This document shows, piece by piece, positions 1-6,819 of a DNA stretch of 30,834 bases. Below the pieces are notes generated by a model. The model saw nothing but the letters and a program-made list of their open reading frames with translations, did not search any database and was not told the origin of the DNA. Position numbers and translations under genes: made by a program. Source of the stretch: JANRJY01 sp033763735 (lineage in GTDB: Bacteria; Bacteroidota; Bacteroidia; Cytophagales; UBA9547). Each line of letters opens with the position of its first letter. Within the stretch, counting starts at the first letter, position 1. The DNA lies in the NCBI GenBank assembly GCA_033763735.1, contig JANRJY010000052.1:1-30834 (forward strand), in the 5' to 3' direction.

Positions 1-15
1 CCTGCTCCCCGCTAC
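1..15 (+). tRNA. 3' end of a tRNA gene cut by the window edge (probable initiator tRNA-Met)
   Basis: The first 15 bases, CCTGCTCCCCGCTAC, are identical to positions 320-334, where they follow a recognisable T arm. They would be the 3' T-stem, the 3' acceptor strand and the discriminator base of a tRNA whose body lies upstream of the window. The acceptor strand CCCCGCT-A implies a 5' strand AGCGGGG, which suits Bacteroidota initiator tRNA-Met. The identity is inferred because the anticodon is not visible. Confidence 0.5.
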
Positions 16-34
16 TTTTATTAAAACTGTAGAA

Positions 35-307
35 ATGTTTTATGTTTATCTATTATATTCATTAAAATTCAGAAAGACCTATATAGGGTATACTTCGGAC
101 CTTCAAAATAGGCTTTTATCGCACAATTTACCTTCAAAGAAGGGATTTACAGTAAAATATAGACCATGGGAAATTATTTATCAAGAGTCATTTGTGTTGA
201 AATTAGAAGCGATGGAAAGAGAAAAGTTTTTGAAAAGTGGGAAAGGCAGAGAATTTTTAGCAAATATTGTCAGTAGATATTTGAATTCAAATCCGCCCGA
301 GGCGTGA
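35..307 (+). CDS. Small GIY-YIG nuclease-domain protein next to tRNA
   Basis: This 90-aa protein is little more than one GIY-YIG domain. The first motif is a YVYLL stretch at residues 3-7, followed by TYIGYTSDLQNRLLSHN at about 15-31 with the expected YIG and the catalytic-type arginine. The conserved glutamate region is EAMEREKFLKSGKGREF at about 57-74. Members of this stand-alone family are widespread in Bacteroidota, often annotated as putative endonucleases, and are often found beside or running into tRNA genes. Here the last codons (PPEA and the TGA stop) read into a duplicated tRNA 3' fragment. The natural role of the family is not established; a part in copying or moving the tRNA-adjacent unit is my inference. 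The start is the only good ATG and sits 20 bp after the first tRNA end. Confidence 0.85.
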   Translation: MFYVYLLYSLKFRKTYIGYTSDLQNRLLSHNLPSKKGFTVKYRPWEIIYQESFVLKLEAMEREKFLKSGKGREFLANIVSRYLNSNPPEA

Positions 308-334
308 CGGCAGTTCGATCCTGCTCCCCGCTAC
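293..334 (+). repeat. Duplicated 3' fragment of a tRNA (T arm and acceptor strand)
   Basis: The sequence reads through a plausible anticodon-stem 3' strand (CCCGAGG), a variable loop, then a T arm with GGCAG / TTCGATC loop / CTGCT and the acceptor strand CCCCGCT with discriminator A. No matching 5' half (AGCGGGG..., D arm) lies upstream, so it is a fragment and not a functional tRNA gene. Its last 15 bases repeat positions 1-15 exactly. This is the pattern left by site-specific insertion at a tRNA 3' end, or by duplication together with the GIY-YIG gene between the copies. Confidence 0.6.
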
Positions 335-339
335 AACAA

Positions 340-371
340 GTGCCCAAGAAACGCTTCTTTGGCACATTTTT
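340..371 (+). terminator. Intrinsic terminator after the tRNA fragment
   Basis: GTGCCCAAGAA (340-350) pairs with TTCTTTGGCAC (355-365) with one mismatch or bulge around a short loop. It is followed by ATTTTT. It probably once ended the tRNA transcript, or ends transcription of the GIY-YIG gene. Confidence 0.6.
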
Positions 372-626
372 ACATCTTGTCGTAAAGAGGTCGTAAAGAA
401 AAGGGCAATAAGAATATTTTTAAATATCCTCTAAACACCATTAAACCGCCTTTATTCTTTAAACTTAATATAAGAAAACAAGTTCCACCGTCACTATACC
501 ATTTTCAATTCTATTCCAATCTTTTACGAAAGCATTGAGACACTTCTTTACGCTTTACGGAACAAAAAAAATCGAACAAGATTAACAATACAATCTTCTC
601 ATGTTAAGTTTGGTATTTCAATAAAG

Positions 627-652
627 CTTAACATAAGAAACTTTTTGTTACA
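627..652 (+). repeat. Copy 1 of a 26/27-bp direct repeat carrying a possible promoter
   Basis: CTTAACATAAGAAACTTTTTG and the following TTACA recur at 1679-1705 with one insertion and one or two substitutions. TTTTTG in the repeat, followed about 17 bp later by TATTTTG, resembles the Bacteroidota -33/-7 arrangement but is one T short of TAnnTTTG. Confidence 0.5.
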
Positions 653-963
653 ACTTTTGCATTTTTATTTTGCTTCCTGAGGTACTGGTAAACCCTATAT
701 ATTTTAAGAAACAGGAGAAGCAAAAAGGATAAAAAGCGGACTTAGCAACTTTTTATGGGTATTCGGAAATTCAATCTTAAACCCGGCATCAGGCACAAAT
801 TTTTACAACAGTGCCTTATCAAATATATACATATAGGATTATATAATTATGGGAAATTTGCCATTATTTCCAGCTTCAACATCCTTCTAAGCAATCATTG
901 TCGAGATCGACACATAATCTTGATAATCAGATAAGTACTTTGTTATCTCTTTTCGTTAAATTA

Positions 964-1015
964 ATACAACTTCATATATCCGTAGTCAATAGTTAAATAA
1001 TGTAGAAGTTGTATT
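964..1015. promoter_or_regulatory. 11-bp perfect inverted repeat just upstream of the gene at 1040
   Basis: AATACAACTTC (964-974) and GAAGTTGTATT (1005-1015) are perfect inverted copies 30 bp apart, ending 24 bp before the start codon of the next gene. It could be an operator for a dimeric regulator or a 5'-leader hairpin. Nothing in the sequence decides between them. Confidence 0.4.
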
Positions 1016-1039
1016 GTTGAATCAAAACCAAATGTAATA

Positions 1040-1606
1040 ATGTATGAACAAGGTTATTCAAGATTGGATTTTAAATCAAAAAGCACATTAAAATGGAATG
1101 CCATTTTAGATTTTGTCTTTCTCGAAGCCGATTCTATTGAATTTGAGATAAGTAAAAGCGTAATGGATGATTTTTACTTACCGGTAAAATCCCATTTGAA
1201 AAAGCATCCCTATAAGGATTCATTTTCAAGTTTCAGGTATTCGAATGAACAGTTTGGTAAAGTATATAATTGGGACATCCTCTATTTTAAATTCAAGCTT
1301 GATCAAACAATAATAAGAGATTTAACAAAGTCAAAGAATTTGTTTGATTTTGCTTTTGATCAATCCTTGAACTTTTCCTTTTATAAAGGAAATGAATGCA
1401 TTGCTTACTCCATACTGAGTGAAAATAGCTTTTGTATTAAGCTTAATGAGTCAAATCAAAACATCCTTAAAGTAAAAGGAATTAAATTCTCTAAACCTTT
1501 TCATGATACAACACCTGAGCAATGGCAAAAGACTGCTAATCAATATTCGAAGAAGCTGAAATCTTATTTCAAAGAAAATCCTGAGTTGAGGGAATTTTTG
1601 ATATAA
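1040..1606 (+). CDS. Hypothetical protein, 188 aa
   Basis: I do not recognise this protein. It has no signal peptide or membrane segment and alternates charged and aromatic residues as a soluble globular protein does (for example a YNWDILYFKFKL stretch near residues 72-83). The C-terminal 35 residues are a basic, probably helical tail. It stands alone between two copies of a 27-bp repeat and has a perfect 11-bp inverted repeat in its upstream region. The ATG at 1040 follows an AT-rich leader with no Shine-Dalgarno site, as is usual in Bacteroidota. Lack of neighbours on the same strand gives no functional clue. It is probably real given its length and ordinary amino-acid use. Confidence 0.7.
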   Translation: MYEQGYSRLDFKSKSTLKWNAILDFVFLEADSIEFEISKSVMDDFYLPVKSHLKKHPYKDSFSSFRYSNEQFGKVYNWDILYFKFKLDQTIIRDLTKSKNLFDFAFDQSLNFSFYKGNECIAYSILSENSFCIKLNESNQNILKVKGIKFSKPFHDTTPEQWQKTANQYSKKLKSYFKENPELREFLI

Positions 1607-1678
1607 TTCAGAATGGTTGATGAATTTATTCCTTCTTAGTAATTACAATTAAATTGAACAACAATTTTCAACTCAAAT

Positions 1679-1705
1679 CTTAACATAAGAATCTTTTTTG
1701 ATTAC
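1679..1705 (+). repeat. Copy 2 of the 26/27-bp direct repeat
   Basis: It matches 627-652 over its whole length. TTTTTG at 1694-1699 is again followed about 17 bp later by TATTTTG (1717-1723), so the possible -33/-7 spacing is kept although the sequence between differs. The two copies bracket the orphan gene at 1040-1606. Confidence 0.5.
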
Positions 1706-1821
1706 ATTCGAATGATTTATTTTGTAAATTCCAAATTCATATTTCAATTAAACTCATGCTTATGTAGAAAAGAAAGATTTATCAAAAAAACACAATAAAA
1801 TATTAGGCGTTGCTTAAATAT

Positions 1822-1944
1822 TCCTCTAACTGAAAACTCGAAAATTTAAGAAAAGAGGGAATGTGAATGCGAACGCACCTGTTATGGGTGTGTTCCTTTT
1901 GCTATTTCCATTCTTTTCGGGTATTCGAGTACCTCAGTTAGGTG
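1822..1944 (+). ncRNA. Candidate 6S-like structured RNA (one long interrupted hairpin)
   Basis: About 120 nt fold into one long rod. The base has 1826-1832 pairing with 1935-1941 and 1836-1842 with 1924-1930 around a small internal loop. The middle has 1850-1855 with 1913-1918 and 1858-1861 with 1906-1909. The tip is GAACGCACC (1871-1879) with GGTGTGTTC (1887-1895) closing a TGTTAT-type loop. A rod with a large asymmetric internal bubble is the architecture of 6S RNA, and a Bacteroidota form (6S-Flavo) is known. The folding is seen directly; membership of the 6S family is inference, since I cannot run a covariance model. No exact TAnnTTTG promoter is visible upstream. Confidence 0.35.
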
Positions 1945-1953
1945 GTTTTTGGC

Positions 1954-1977
1954 AGGGGTTCACGCCCTAATTTTTTG
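1954..1977 (+). terminator. Weak intrinsic terminator after the structured RNA
   Basis: AGGG (1954-1957) pairs with CCCT (1965-1968), followed by AA and six or more T. The stem is short, but its position just after the long hairpin and before the secreted-protein gene is sensible. Confidence 0.35.
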
Positions 1978-2039
1978 TTGTCCGGTTCAATTTTCTAAAT
2001 CAGTCCTTCTGAACTTCGAGGACACAAAAACTAAAAAAA

Positions 2040-3536
2040 ATGTTAAAAAAAATCTCTTTATTCAAAGGAATCGCGATAGCCTTTTCTTTACCTCTTTGTT
2101 TGTTTGGTCAAAATGTAAAAAAAGTCCAAACATACTATGATTATGCACACCAGTATATCAAAGAAGAATATACTGTAATAGCTTCCCCTCCATATTTAAA
2201 ACATGGTCTGTACCGAATGTGGGATGATAGAAAAACATTAGTAAATGAAACCAATTATTCCAATGACAAGCGTAATGGTTTGACAAAAAACTACTATACT
2301 TATTTGATAACTGAAGACAGAATCAAAATTGGCAAAGTTTGGCAACAAATGAATTATAAAAATGATGTTCTTTCAGGTAATTGGGTACAATACGACTATT
2401 TGAAAAATGGAACTCAAATTAAAATTGAAGAAAGAGTTTACACGAATGGTACCATTTCAAAGCAATTGACTTATTTCGACAATGGTGTGCTTTCTGAAGT
2501 TAAAGTGTTAAATGGTCAATGCCTAAGCTATTACGACAATTCAAAATTGTTTGAAAAGTATAATGTAATTGACGGTGTTATGAATGGTTCTTATTTTGCT
2601 TATTTCCAAAATGGTAAAGTGAAAGTTAAAGCAAAGTATAAAGATGATATAGCAATAGACACATTAACTGAATACTTTGAAAATGGAAAACTTAAAGGTT
2701 TTCAATATCGAAATCCACAAAATAAGATTATTTCCATTTACAAAGAAAACTATCCGAATGGCAAACCAAAATTTGAACGCAAACAAGTTGGTGAAAACTT
2801 ATTTAGTGTTGTAGAATATGATTCCATTGGAGGGTATTTATCATCTAAATATTCGGAAATGATAAATTTTGAAGATAAGAATCAAGGGTATATAAAAACT
2901 GGAGAATATCAATCATTTCATCCAAATGGGAAACCAAATTTAACGACAAGTTATAAAGATGGATATTCTGAAGGAATATGCATTTCAAAAGATGAATTAG
3001 GCAATGAAATTATTAATGGTCAATTCAAGGATGGTTACAGATATGGAAAATGGAAAATCTTTTATAATGCGGATTGGGAAATGGCTGATGACTTAAAATC
3101 ATCAAAATATTACAGATTGATAAGTTATGGCGACAAAGAGGAAATAATAGGAAAAGTTCAGGATTTTTATATTTCGGGTGAAAAACAATTTGAAGGGGTA
3201 TTGAAAAGTATAGACCCAGATGTTTTAGGTGGAGAGGCAATCTTTTACCATAAAAATGGTAAAATTAAAGCAGAAGGAGTTTTTCAAAAAGATGATACTG
3301 TTCAAGTAAAATCTTATACTGAGAATGGCTTACTTTTAGAAGAAATTGAGAAAAATAAAACTTCAAGGAAAGTAAAATATTATCGAAAAGATGGAACTCC
3401 AATTGAAAAAGGGCAATATTTCATGACAGAAGCTGGTGTTTGGCTTAAAGATGGTATTTGGGAATATTTTGATGAAAAAGGTAATAGGAAAAGAGTTGAA
3501 AAATATGAAGATGGTGGTTTAGTGTCGACAGAGTAA
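2040..3536 (+). CDS. Secreted YwqK-like protein with MORN_2 repeats
   Basis: This 498-aa protein starts with a clear signal peptide (MLKKISLFKGIAIAFSLPLCLFGQ), with cleavage probably after LFG or GQ. The rest is built of repeats with the core Y-x-NGK followed by a charged G-x-Y/F segment, for example EYFENGKLKG, SFHPNGKPN, FYHKNGKIKAEG and YYRKDGTPIEKGQY. These are the MORN_2 (toxin-antitoxin YwqK-like) repeats common in exported Bacteroidota proteins. About ten units can be counted. The function of the family is unknown despite the YwqK name, and a cell-surface or periplasmic location is inferred from the signal peptide. It ends in a strong convergent terminator shared with the gene pair on the other strand. 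Confidence 0.85.
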   Translation: MLKKISLFKGIAIAFSLPLCLFGQNVKKVQTYYDYAHQYIKEEYTVIASPPYLKHGLYRMWDDRKTLVNETNYSNDKRNGLTKNYYTYLITEDRIKIGKVWQQMNYKNDVLSGNWVQYDYLKNGTQIKIEERVYTNGTISKQLTYFDNGVLSEVKVLNGQCLSYYDNSKLFEKYNVIDGVMNGSYFAYFQNGKVKVKAKYKDDIAIDTLTEYFENGKLKGFQYRNPQNKIISIYKENYPNGKPKFERKQVGENLFSVVEYDSIGGYLSSKYSEMINFEDKNQGYIKTGEYQSFHPNGKPNLTTSYKDGYSEGICISKDELGNEIINGQFKDGYRYGKWKIFYNADWEMADDLKSSKYYRLISYGDKEEIIGKVQDFYISGEKQFEGVLKSIDPDVLGGEAIFYHKNGKIKAEGVFQKDDTVQVKSYTENGLLLEEIEKNKTSRKVKYYRKDGTPIEKGQYFMTEAGVWLKDGIWEYFDEKGNRKRVEKYEDGGLVSTE

Positions 3537-3543
3537 TATGAAA

Positions 3544-3575
3544 TAGGGGTGTTGGATTCAATACCCCTAATCCTT
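3544..3575. terminator. Bidirectional terminator between convergent genes
   Basis: TAGGGGT (3544-3550) pairs with ACCCCTA (3563-3569), with a further TTG/CAA inside. The plus-strand side runs into TCCTTTCTTTC. It separates the MORN_2 gene from the minus-strand pair that ends at 3580. Confidence 0.6.
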
Positions 3576-3579
3576 TCTT

Positions 3580-4392
3580 TCAAAAAAGCTTTATCTGTGT
3601 TTCAATCTTTGGTTGAAACGTGCCAATGATAATAAATGGATTACGTGATGCATGATGGTGCGATTGTGTAGTACCTAAGAAAAAGTGAAGGTCTTTAGTT
3701 TTTGCAAAATCATCGAAATACTTTTTGCGGACATCTGCAATTGCTTTTTGTTCATTTCCTTCATGTTTGGCAAGGCAATTCCAATAAAGTTGTCCTGTTT
3801 CCCAATCTTCAATCATTAAATTACTTTCTGTGCCCTGAATATCTTTAAAAGTAAATTTAAATTTATAAGGCAATTTTTGTACAACTTCGAATTTTCCCGA
3901 TTTTGAAGTTTCAAATAAATTGAGTTGATTAAGTTTAGCTAGTTTTTCCTTATCCCACTCTCTTTCAACTTCTTCTGCAGTAAAATCCAATATTTGTGTA
4001 GGTTTAAATACCGCAAGCGAAGTACATATTTCTTTATTTTTTGCTTCTTCTATCAGTTCAGTAAGATTATAGTAAATTTTACCCATGCAAATTTTCTTAC
4101 GTTCTTCCCAATTGTTTGAAGTATCAATATGTCCCACAACCTTGATTTCGCCATCAATATCATATGGTCGAAAGCTTTCGGGTCTAAAATCACCTTTGTT
4201 TTTTACCAAATCAACTTCAATCCAATCATATTTTTTATATTGTTCATTGTATGATTTTTTTCGGAATGGCACTGGATACAATCGAATCCAAGTACCGTCT
4301 TCTCTAAATCCTGCAGTACAAACCAATTCATCATATTTCGAGGATATTGTCGGATATGTTTTAACTGTAATTAAAACTTTTGTTAAAGCCAT
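3580..4392 (-). CDS. Conserved protein of unknown function, partner of the DUF488 protein (270 aa)
   Basis: The N-terminal half (residues 5-100) is a beta-rich segment beginning VLITVKTYPTISSKYDELVC, followed by GTWIRLYPVPFR. This resembles the OB-like 'dual OB' type N-termini of proteins coded next to DUF488 or helicase genes, but I am not certain of the family. The second half has alternating strands, a conserved-looking IEDWETGQLYW stretch near 200-210 and a C-terminal HFFLGTTQSHHHASRNPFIIIGTFQP segment. It starts 3 bp after the stop of the DUF488 gene, so the two are surely co-transcribed and likely work together. DUF488 pairs of this type are frequent in mobile and defence regions. No catalytic motif is evident to me. 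Confidence 0.7.
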   Translation of the reverse strand: MALTKVLITVKTYPTISSKYDELVCTAGFREDGTWIRLYPVPFRKKSYNEQYKKYDWIEVDLVKNKGDFRPESFRPYDIDGEIKVVGHIDTSNNWEERKKICMGKIYYNLTELIEEAKNKEICTSLAVFKPTQILDFTAEEVEREWDKEKLAKLNQLNLFETSKSGKFEVVQKLPYKFKFTFKDIQGTESNLMIEDWETGQLYWNCLAKHEGNEQKAIADVRKKYFDDFAKTKDLHFFLGTTQSHHHASRNPFIIIGTFQPKIETQIKLF

Positions 4393-4395
4393 ACT

Positions 4396-5280
4396 TTAAA
4401 TATGATTTACTTCAAAAGTAAAAGTTGGAAGTTGTTGAATAGCTTCTGCCAAATGCTTTCTATGACACTGACAAATGTTAGCTTCAAAGCAAGTTAATGC
4501 AATACGCTTATGTTGTTTTAGCAAACCCAAAATCTTGTTTTGGGCATTGCCAGTTTTAGTCAAATTGTTTAAGCGATATAAGTTAAACAAGTTGTCATAA
4601 TCACTTTGCACATTTAATTCCTGACGTAGGTCAGATTGTATGCCGACTTCAGGTATATGCACATATTCTATCCCTAAATTCGAACAAAATTTCATTAACT
4701 GAGTCTTGTTAAAGCCATATTTCATACTCATAGGATTGTTACGTACATCAACTAATACTTTTACATCATTTTTCAGCAAACGAACAAGATATTTCTCTAG
4801 TGAAATGCCTTCATATCCAATGGTGAATAGTATAGTCTTGTCAATTTTAGGTCGTGAATTTTGTACTGTTTCCATTTCTGTAGCATTCAAAATAGAAGGT
4901 GCCACTTCACTTCTTGTGGCATAAAATGGAAAATTAATATACGTATGTCTCATTAGCGCATTTGCACTCATATTTCCATAAGTGTTTTTTACATTGTTTA
5001 ATAATTTCAAATCAGTTGGTCTCAATTGTTTTAAATAATTGATTGTATCATTTTTTATAAAACTCTTTTCATCGGCTTTTAACAAACCTTTCTTTACCAT
5101 AGCTGACATATCGGCATTGGCAGAATATGAATAGCATCCAAATTTGTATGGAATAAATTCATATTCTCCTTTAGTTTGCATATTTGAGAATAGAAAAAGT
5201 AGTTTTTGCAATCGGATTTTATCTAATTGTCCATCAAATAGTTGCAACAATGATAGTATTATTTTTCTCCTATAAAACAT
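4396..5280 (-). CDS. DUF488 protein with an N-terminal SocA/Panacea-like domain
   Basis: This 294-aa protein has two parts. Residues 1-110 look like the helical SocA/DUF4065 ('Panacea') fold: KIRLQKLLFLFSNMQ, then YEFIPYKFGCYS at 40-51. Those features correspond to the LNKLLYF and F-x-YKYGP signatures of that family, though this match is only moderate. Residues 151-290 are a clear DUF488 domain: TIGYEG at 153-158, VDVRNNP at 177-183, and the C-terminal LTCFEANICQCHR at 262-274 with its Cys/His cluster. DUF488 is an uncharacterised family often found in mobile islands. The gene leads a two-gene minus-strand operon. The start codon lies 4 bp from an exact -7 promoter element, so the message is probably nearly leaderless. 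Confidence 0.8.
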   Translation of the reverse strand: MFYRRKIILSLLQLFDGQLDKIRLQKLLFLFSNMQTKGEYEFIPYKFGCYSYSANADMSAMVKKGLLKADEKSFIKNDTINYLKQLRPTDLKLLNNVKNTYGNMSANALMRHTYINFPFYATRSEVAPSILNATEMETVQNSRPKIDKTILFTIGYEGISLEKYLVRLLKNDVKVLVDVRNNPMSMKYGFNKTQLMKFCSNLGIEYVHIPEVGIQSDLRQELNVQSDYDNLFNLYRLNNLTKTGNAQNKILGLLKQHKRIALTCFEANICQCHRKHLAEAIQQLPTFTFEVNHI

Positions 5281-5284
5281 GTTA

Positions 5285-5292
5285 CAAAGTTA
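5285..5292 (-). promoter_or_regulatory. -7 promoter element of the DUF488 operon
   Basis: On the minus strand this reads TAACTTTG, an exact match to the Bacteroidota TAnnTTTG -7 box. It lies just 4 bp from the ATG, implying a leaderless or very short leader. A clear -33 box is not visible. Confidence 0.5.
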
Positions 5293-5444
5293 AGATATTT
5301 TTGAATAGTGGATGTTGACTTAATATCCTTATTTTTTAATAAATCGTCAGTGAAATAAATTAATTTGACTTATTGATATTCATTTTTATTTGGAAGCATT
5401 TTTGAAATATATTTTTAAATTTAAATGAAAGGAGGTGTATAGAT

Positions 5445-5618
5445 ATGTCGGATAATTTACATAAAAAAAAGCTAGATGCTAAAAGGATTGATGTGAGTGA
5501 ACCGTATGAACTAAGGGATTGGTCAGCAAAACTTGGTGTTACACAACAAAAACTTAAAAATGCGGTAATTCAAGTTGGAACCTCAGCAGCAAAAGTAAAA
5601 GAATATTTGAAAAAATAA
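5445..5618 (+). CDS. DUF3606 family small protein (57 aa)
   Basis: The product begins MSDNLHKKKLDAKRIDVSEP and continues YELRDWSAKLGVTQQKLKNA, then an AV-x-x-VG-x-S-A-x-x-V-KEYL helix. This is the DUF3606 pattern: a short basic N-terminus, the D-x-x-RI-x-(V/I) motif, the Y-EL-x-x-W helix and a helix-turn-helix-like C-terminus of about 55-60 residues. The function is unknown; members are small, probably stress-related proteins in Bacteroidota and Proteobacteria. The start is well supported by AAAGGAGGT, 10 bp upstream of the ATG, a full Shine-Dalgarno site that is unusual in this phylum and may reflect high expression. It is followed by a strong terminator. Confidence 0.85.
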   Translation: MSDNLHKKKLDAKRIDVSEPYELRDWSAKLGVTQQKLKNAVIQVGTSAAKVKEYLKK

Positions 5619-5631
5619 TTCTTCATTTTAT

Positions 5632-5660
5632 TGCCCTATCTAAAAAATAGGGCATCTTTC
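5632..5660 (+). terminator. Terminator of the DUF3606 gene
   Basis: TGCCCTAT (5632-5639) pairs perfectly with ATAGGGCA (5647-5654), followed by TCTTTC. Upstream A/T runs make it possible that it also stops the minus-strand genes ending at 5687. Confidence 0.7.
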
Positions 5661-5686
5661 AAATATACATGATTTACAATATTAGA

Positions 5687-6076
5687 TTAATACTCAGATA
5701 CTTTCTTCAACCTCTTCATCGGTTTATTGCCAGATAATAAGGTGTTTTGGTTCTTTTTTTGTTTTTGTTCTTCCACCATTTTTTCAATCATTGAGAATTC
5801 TTCTTCCATGGAAAAAACTTTCAGATGGATTTCTGAAAGTGATTTGTGAAGAGCTTTCATGGTGCTAACAGCATCAAAATAGCTACCTTCATAATCAAAT
5901 AAAAGTTGGTCAAGTTCCTGAAATCCACCGGACAGTGAATCTTGTTCAGTTTTTGAGAATGATTGAGATTCATTTAATTTGAGTGGAATCTTTTTTGGCT
6001 TGTAATTTTGGTTAAGCTTATCATTCAAGTATCTCAATCTTGCAAGATGGAGCTTTAATTCTTTTTCATTATTCAT
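5687..6076 (-). CDS. Hypothetical coiled-coil protein, 129 aa
   Basis: I do not recognise it. The N-terminus (KELKLHLARLRYLNDKLNQNY) and residues 70-110 (SLSEIHLKVFSMEEEFSMIEKMVEEQKQKKN) are highly charged heptad-like helices, so a dimeric coiled coil is likely. The C-terminus is basic (MKRLKKVSEY). It overlaps the stop of the preceding gene by 4 bp (ATGA), so the two are translationally coupled. There is no signal peptide. Confidence 0.65.
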   Translation of the reverse strand: MNNEKELKLHLARLRYLNDKLNQNYKPKKIPLKLNESQSFSKTEQDSLSGGFQELDQLLFDYEGSYFDAVSTMKALHKSLSEIHLKVFSMEEEFSMIEKMVEEQKQKKNQNTLLSGNKPMKRLKKVSEY

Positions 6077-6603
6077 TTTATTGGATTATTAAGTTTTAAA
6101 CAATTTAGATAGTAGTTTTCAAAAGCAAATTTGAAAGTGATGAAATCAGCACTATCAATAAATTCCTCAATGACAGCTTTTTCTGAATCATTTAAGTTGT
6201 TTTTTATTGATTCATAAGAATCTACAAACTTCCAATAGACTTGTACTGCATTATCTAATTTATCTAAAAGTGTATCCAAAATTTTTGAATTAGAAATAAT
6301 GAAAGTATCCTTAAAGTCAAATGATTTACTTTCAAATATCAAATCTGAGTTGAATTTTTTATTTTTGAGTGCTATTAGGCAAGCCTTCAAATCAATCATA
6401 TCGTGGCATCCAATCAATGATTCAATGATGATTTCGAAATCCAATTTGTCTTTAATCTCTATGAGTTTATCAATAAAATCAAAGTTATTGTATATGATAT
6501 TATCAAGCATTTTCATCAATTGATCCAATATATTGGAATCAGACTTTGAGTAATCTATCTGCTTGATAACTTCTTTGTAATCGTAAGGAATAACAAGATC
6601 CAT
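6073..6603 (-). CDS. Hypothetical acidic protein, 176 aa
   Basis: This soluble, helix-rich and acidic protein matches no family I know. It is rich in Ile, Asp, Ser and Lys (for example LDQLMKMLDNIIYNNFDFIDKLIEIKDKL). It is the first gene of a two-gene minus-strand unit with the coiled-coil protein, overlapping by ATGA. The upstream 180 bp hold a structured repeat that is oriented the other way. The pair may be a small antitoxin/toxin-like or structural module, but nothing in the sequence shows this. Confidence 0.65.
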   Translation of the reverse strand: MDLVIPYDYKEVIKQIDYSKSDSNILDQLMKMLDNIIYNNFDFIDKLIEIKDKLDFEIIIESLIGCHDMIDLKACLIALKNKKFNSDLIFESKSFDFKDTFIISNSKILDTLLDKLDNAVQVYWKFVDSYESIKNNLNDSEKAVIEEFIDSADFITFKFAFENYYLNCLKLNNPIK

Positions 6604-6640
6604 TGGTTTTTATTTTATGTAACTAAACCATAGGATATAA

Positions 6641-6754
6641 TAGGTAAAGAGAAGGCTCTTCAGGCTTTCTCTTTCAATCGAATAAATTCGATGGGCACGT
6701 AATAAGGTTAAGAATCTTTGAGTTAAAAGAAAGTACTAAGAAAAAAGCCGAAGC
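6641..6754 (+). ncRNA. Structured 114-bp direct repeat, copy A (candidate RNA element)
   Basis: It aligns without gaps to 9807-9920 at about 85% identity. Inside lies a perfect hairpin ATCGAAT-AA-ATTCGAT (repeat positions 37-52), enclosed by a stem of repeat positions 25-33 with 85-93 and an outer GGCTTT/AAAGCC pairing (23-28 with 104-109), which partly competes. The central 50 bases, CAATCG to GGGCACGTAAT, are unchanged. Substitutions between the copies preserve the stem. T-A to T·G changes favour the plus strand as the RNA. The family is unknown to me. Confidence 0.45.
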
Positions 6755-6819
6755 AATATTTAACAATTATTTAACATAGTTATATTGTGTGTTTTGAATT
6801 CAAATATCTAATATTAAAA

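Larger units (their letters stand above)
372..1039. other. 668-bp intergenic stretch with repeats and hairpins, no gene seen
   Basis: I see no convincing coding region. GTCGTAAAGA occurs twice 11 bp apart (379-388 and 390-399), and an inverted pair of TTTACG sites sits at 546-558. An imperfect inverted repeat ATGTTAAG...CTTAACAT lies at 601-634. TTTTGCTTCCTG (668-679) pairs with CAGGAGAAGCAAAA (712-725) with a 2-nt bulge. A perfect 11-bp inverted repeat lies at 964-1015. Confidence 0.5.

Noticed and set aside
1949..2140. 63-codon plus-strand frame overlapping the MORN_2 gene start
   Set aside because: It reads through the terminator-like hairpin and overlaps the signal peptide of the real gene in another frame; there is no sign of a protein.
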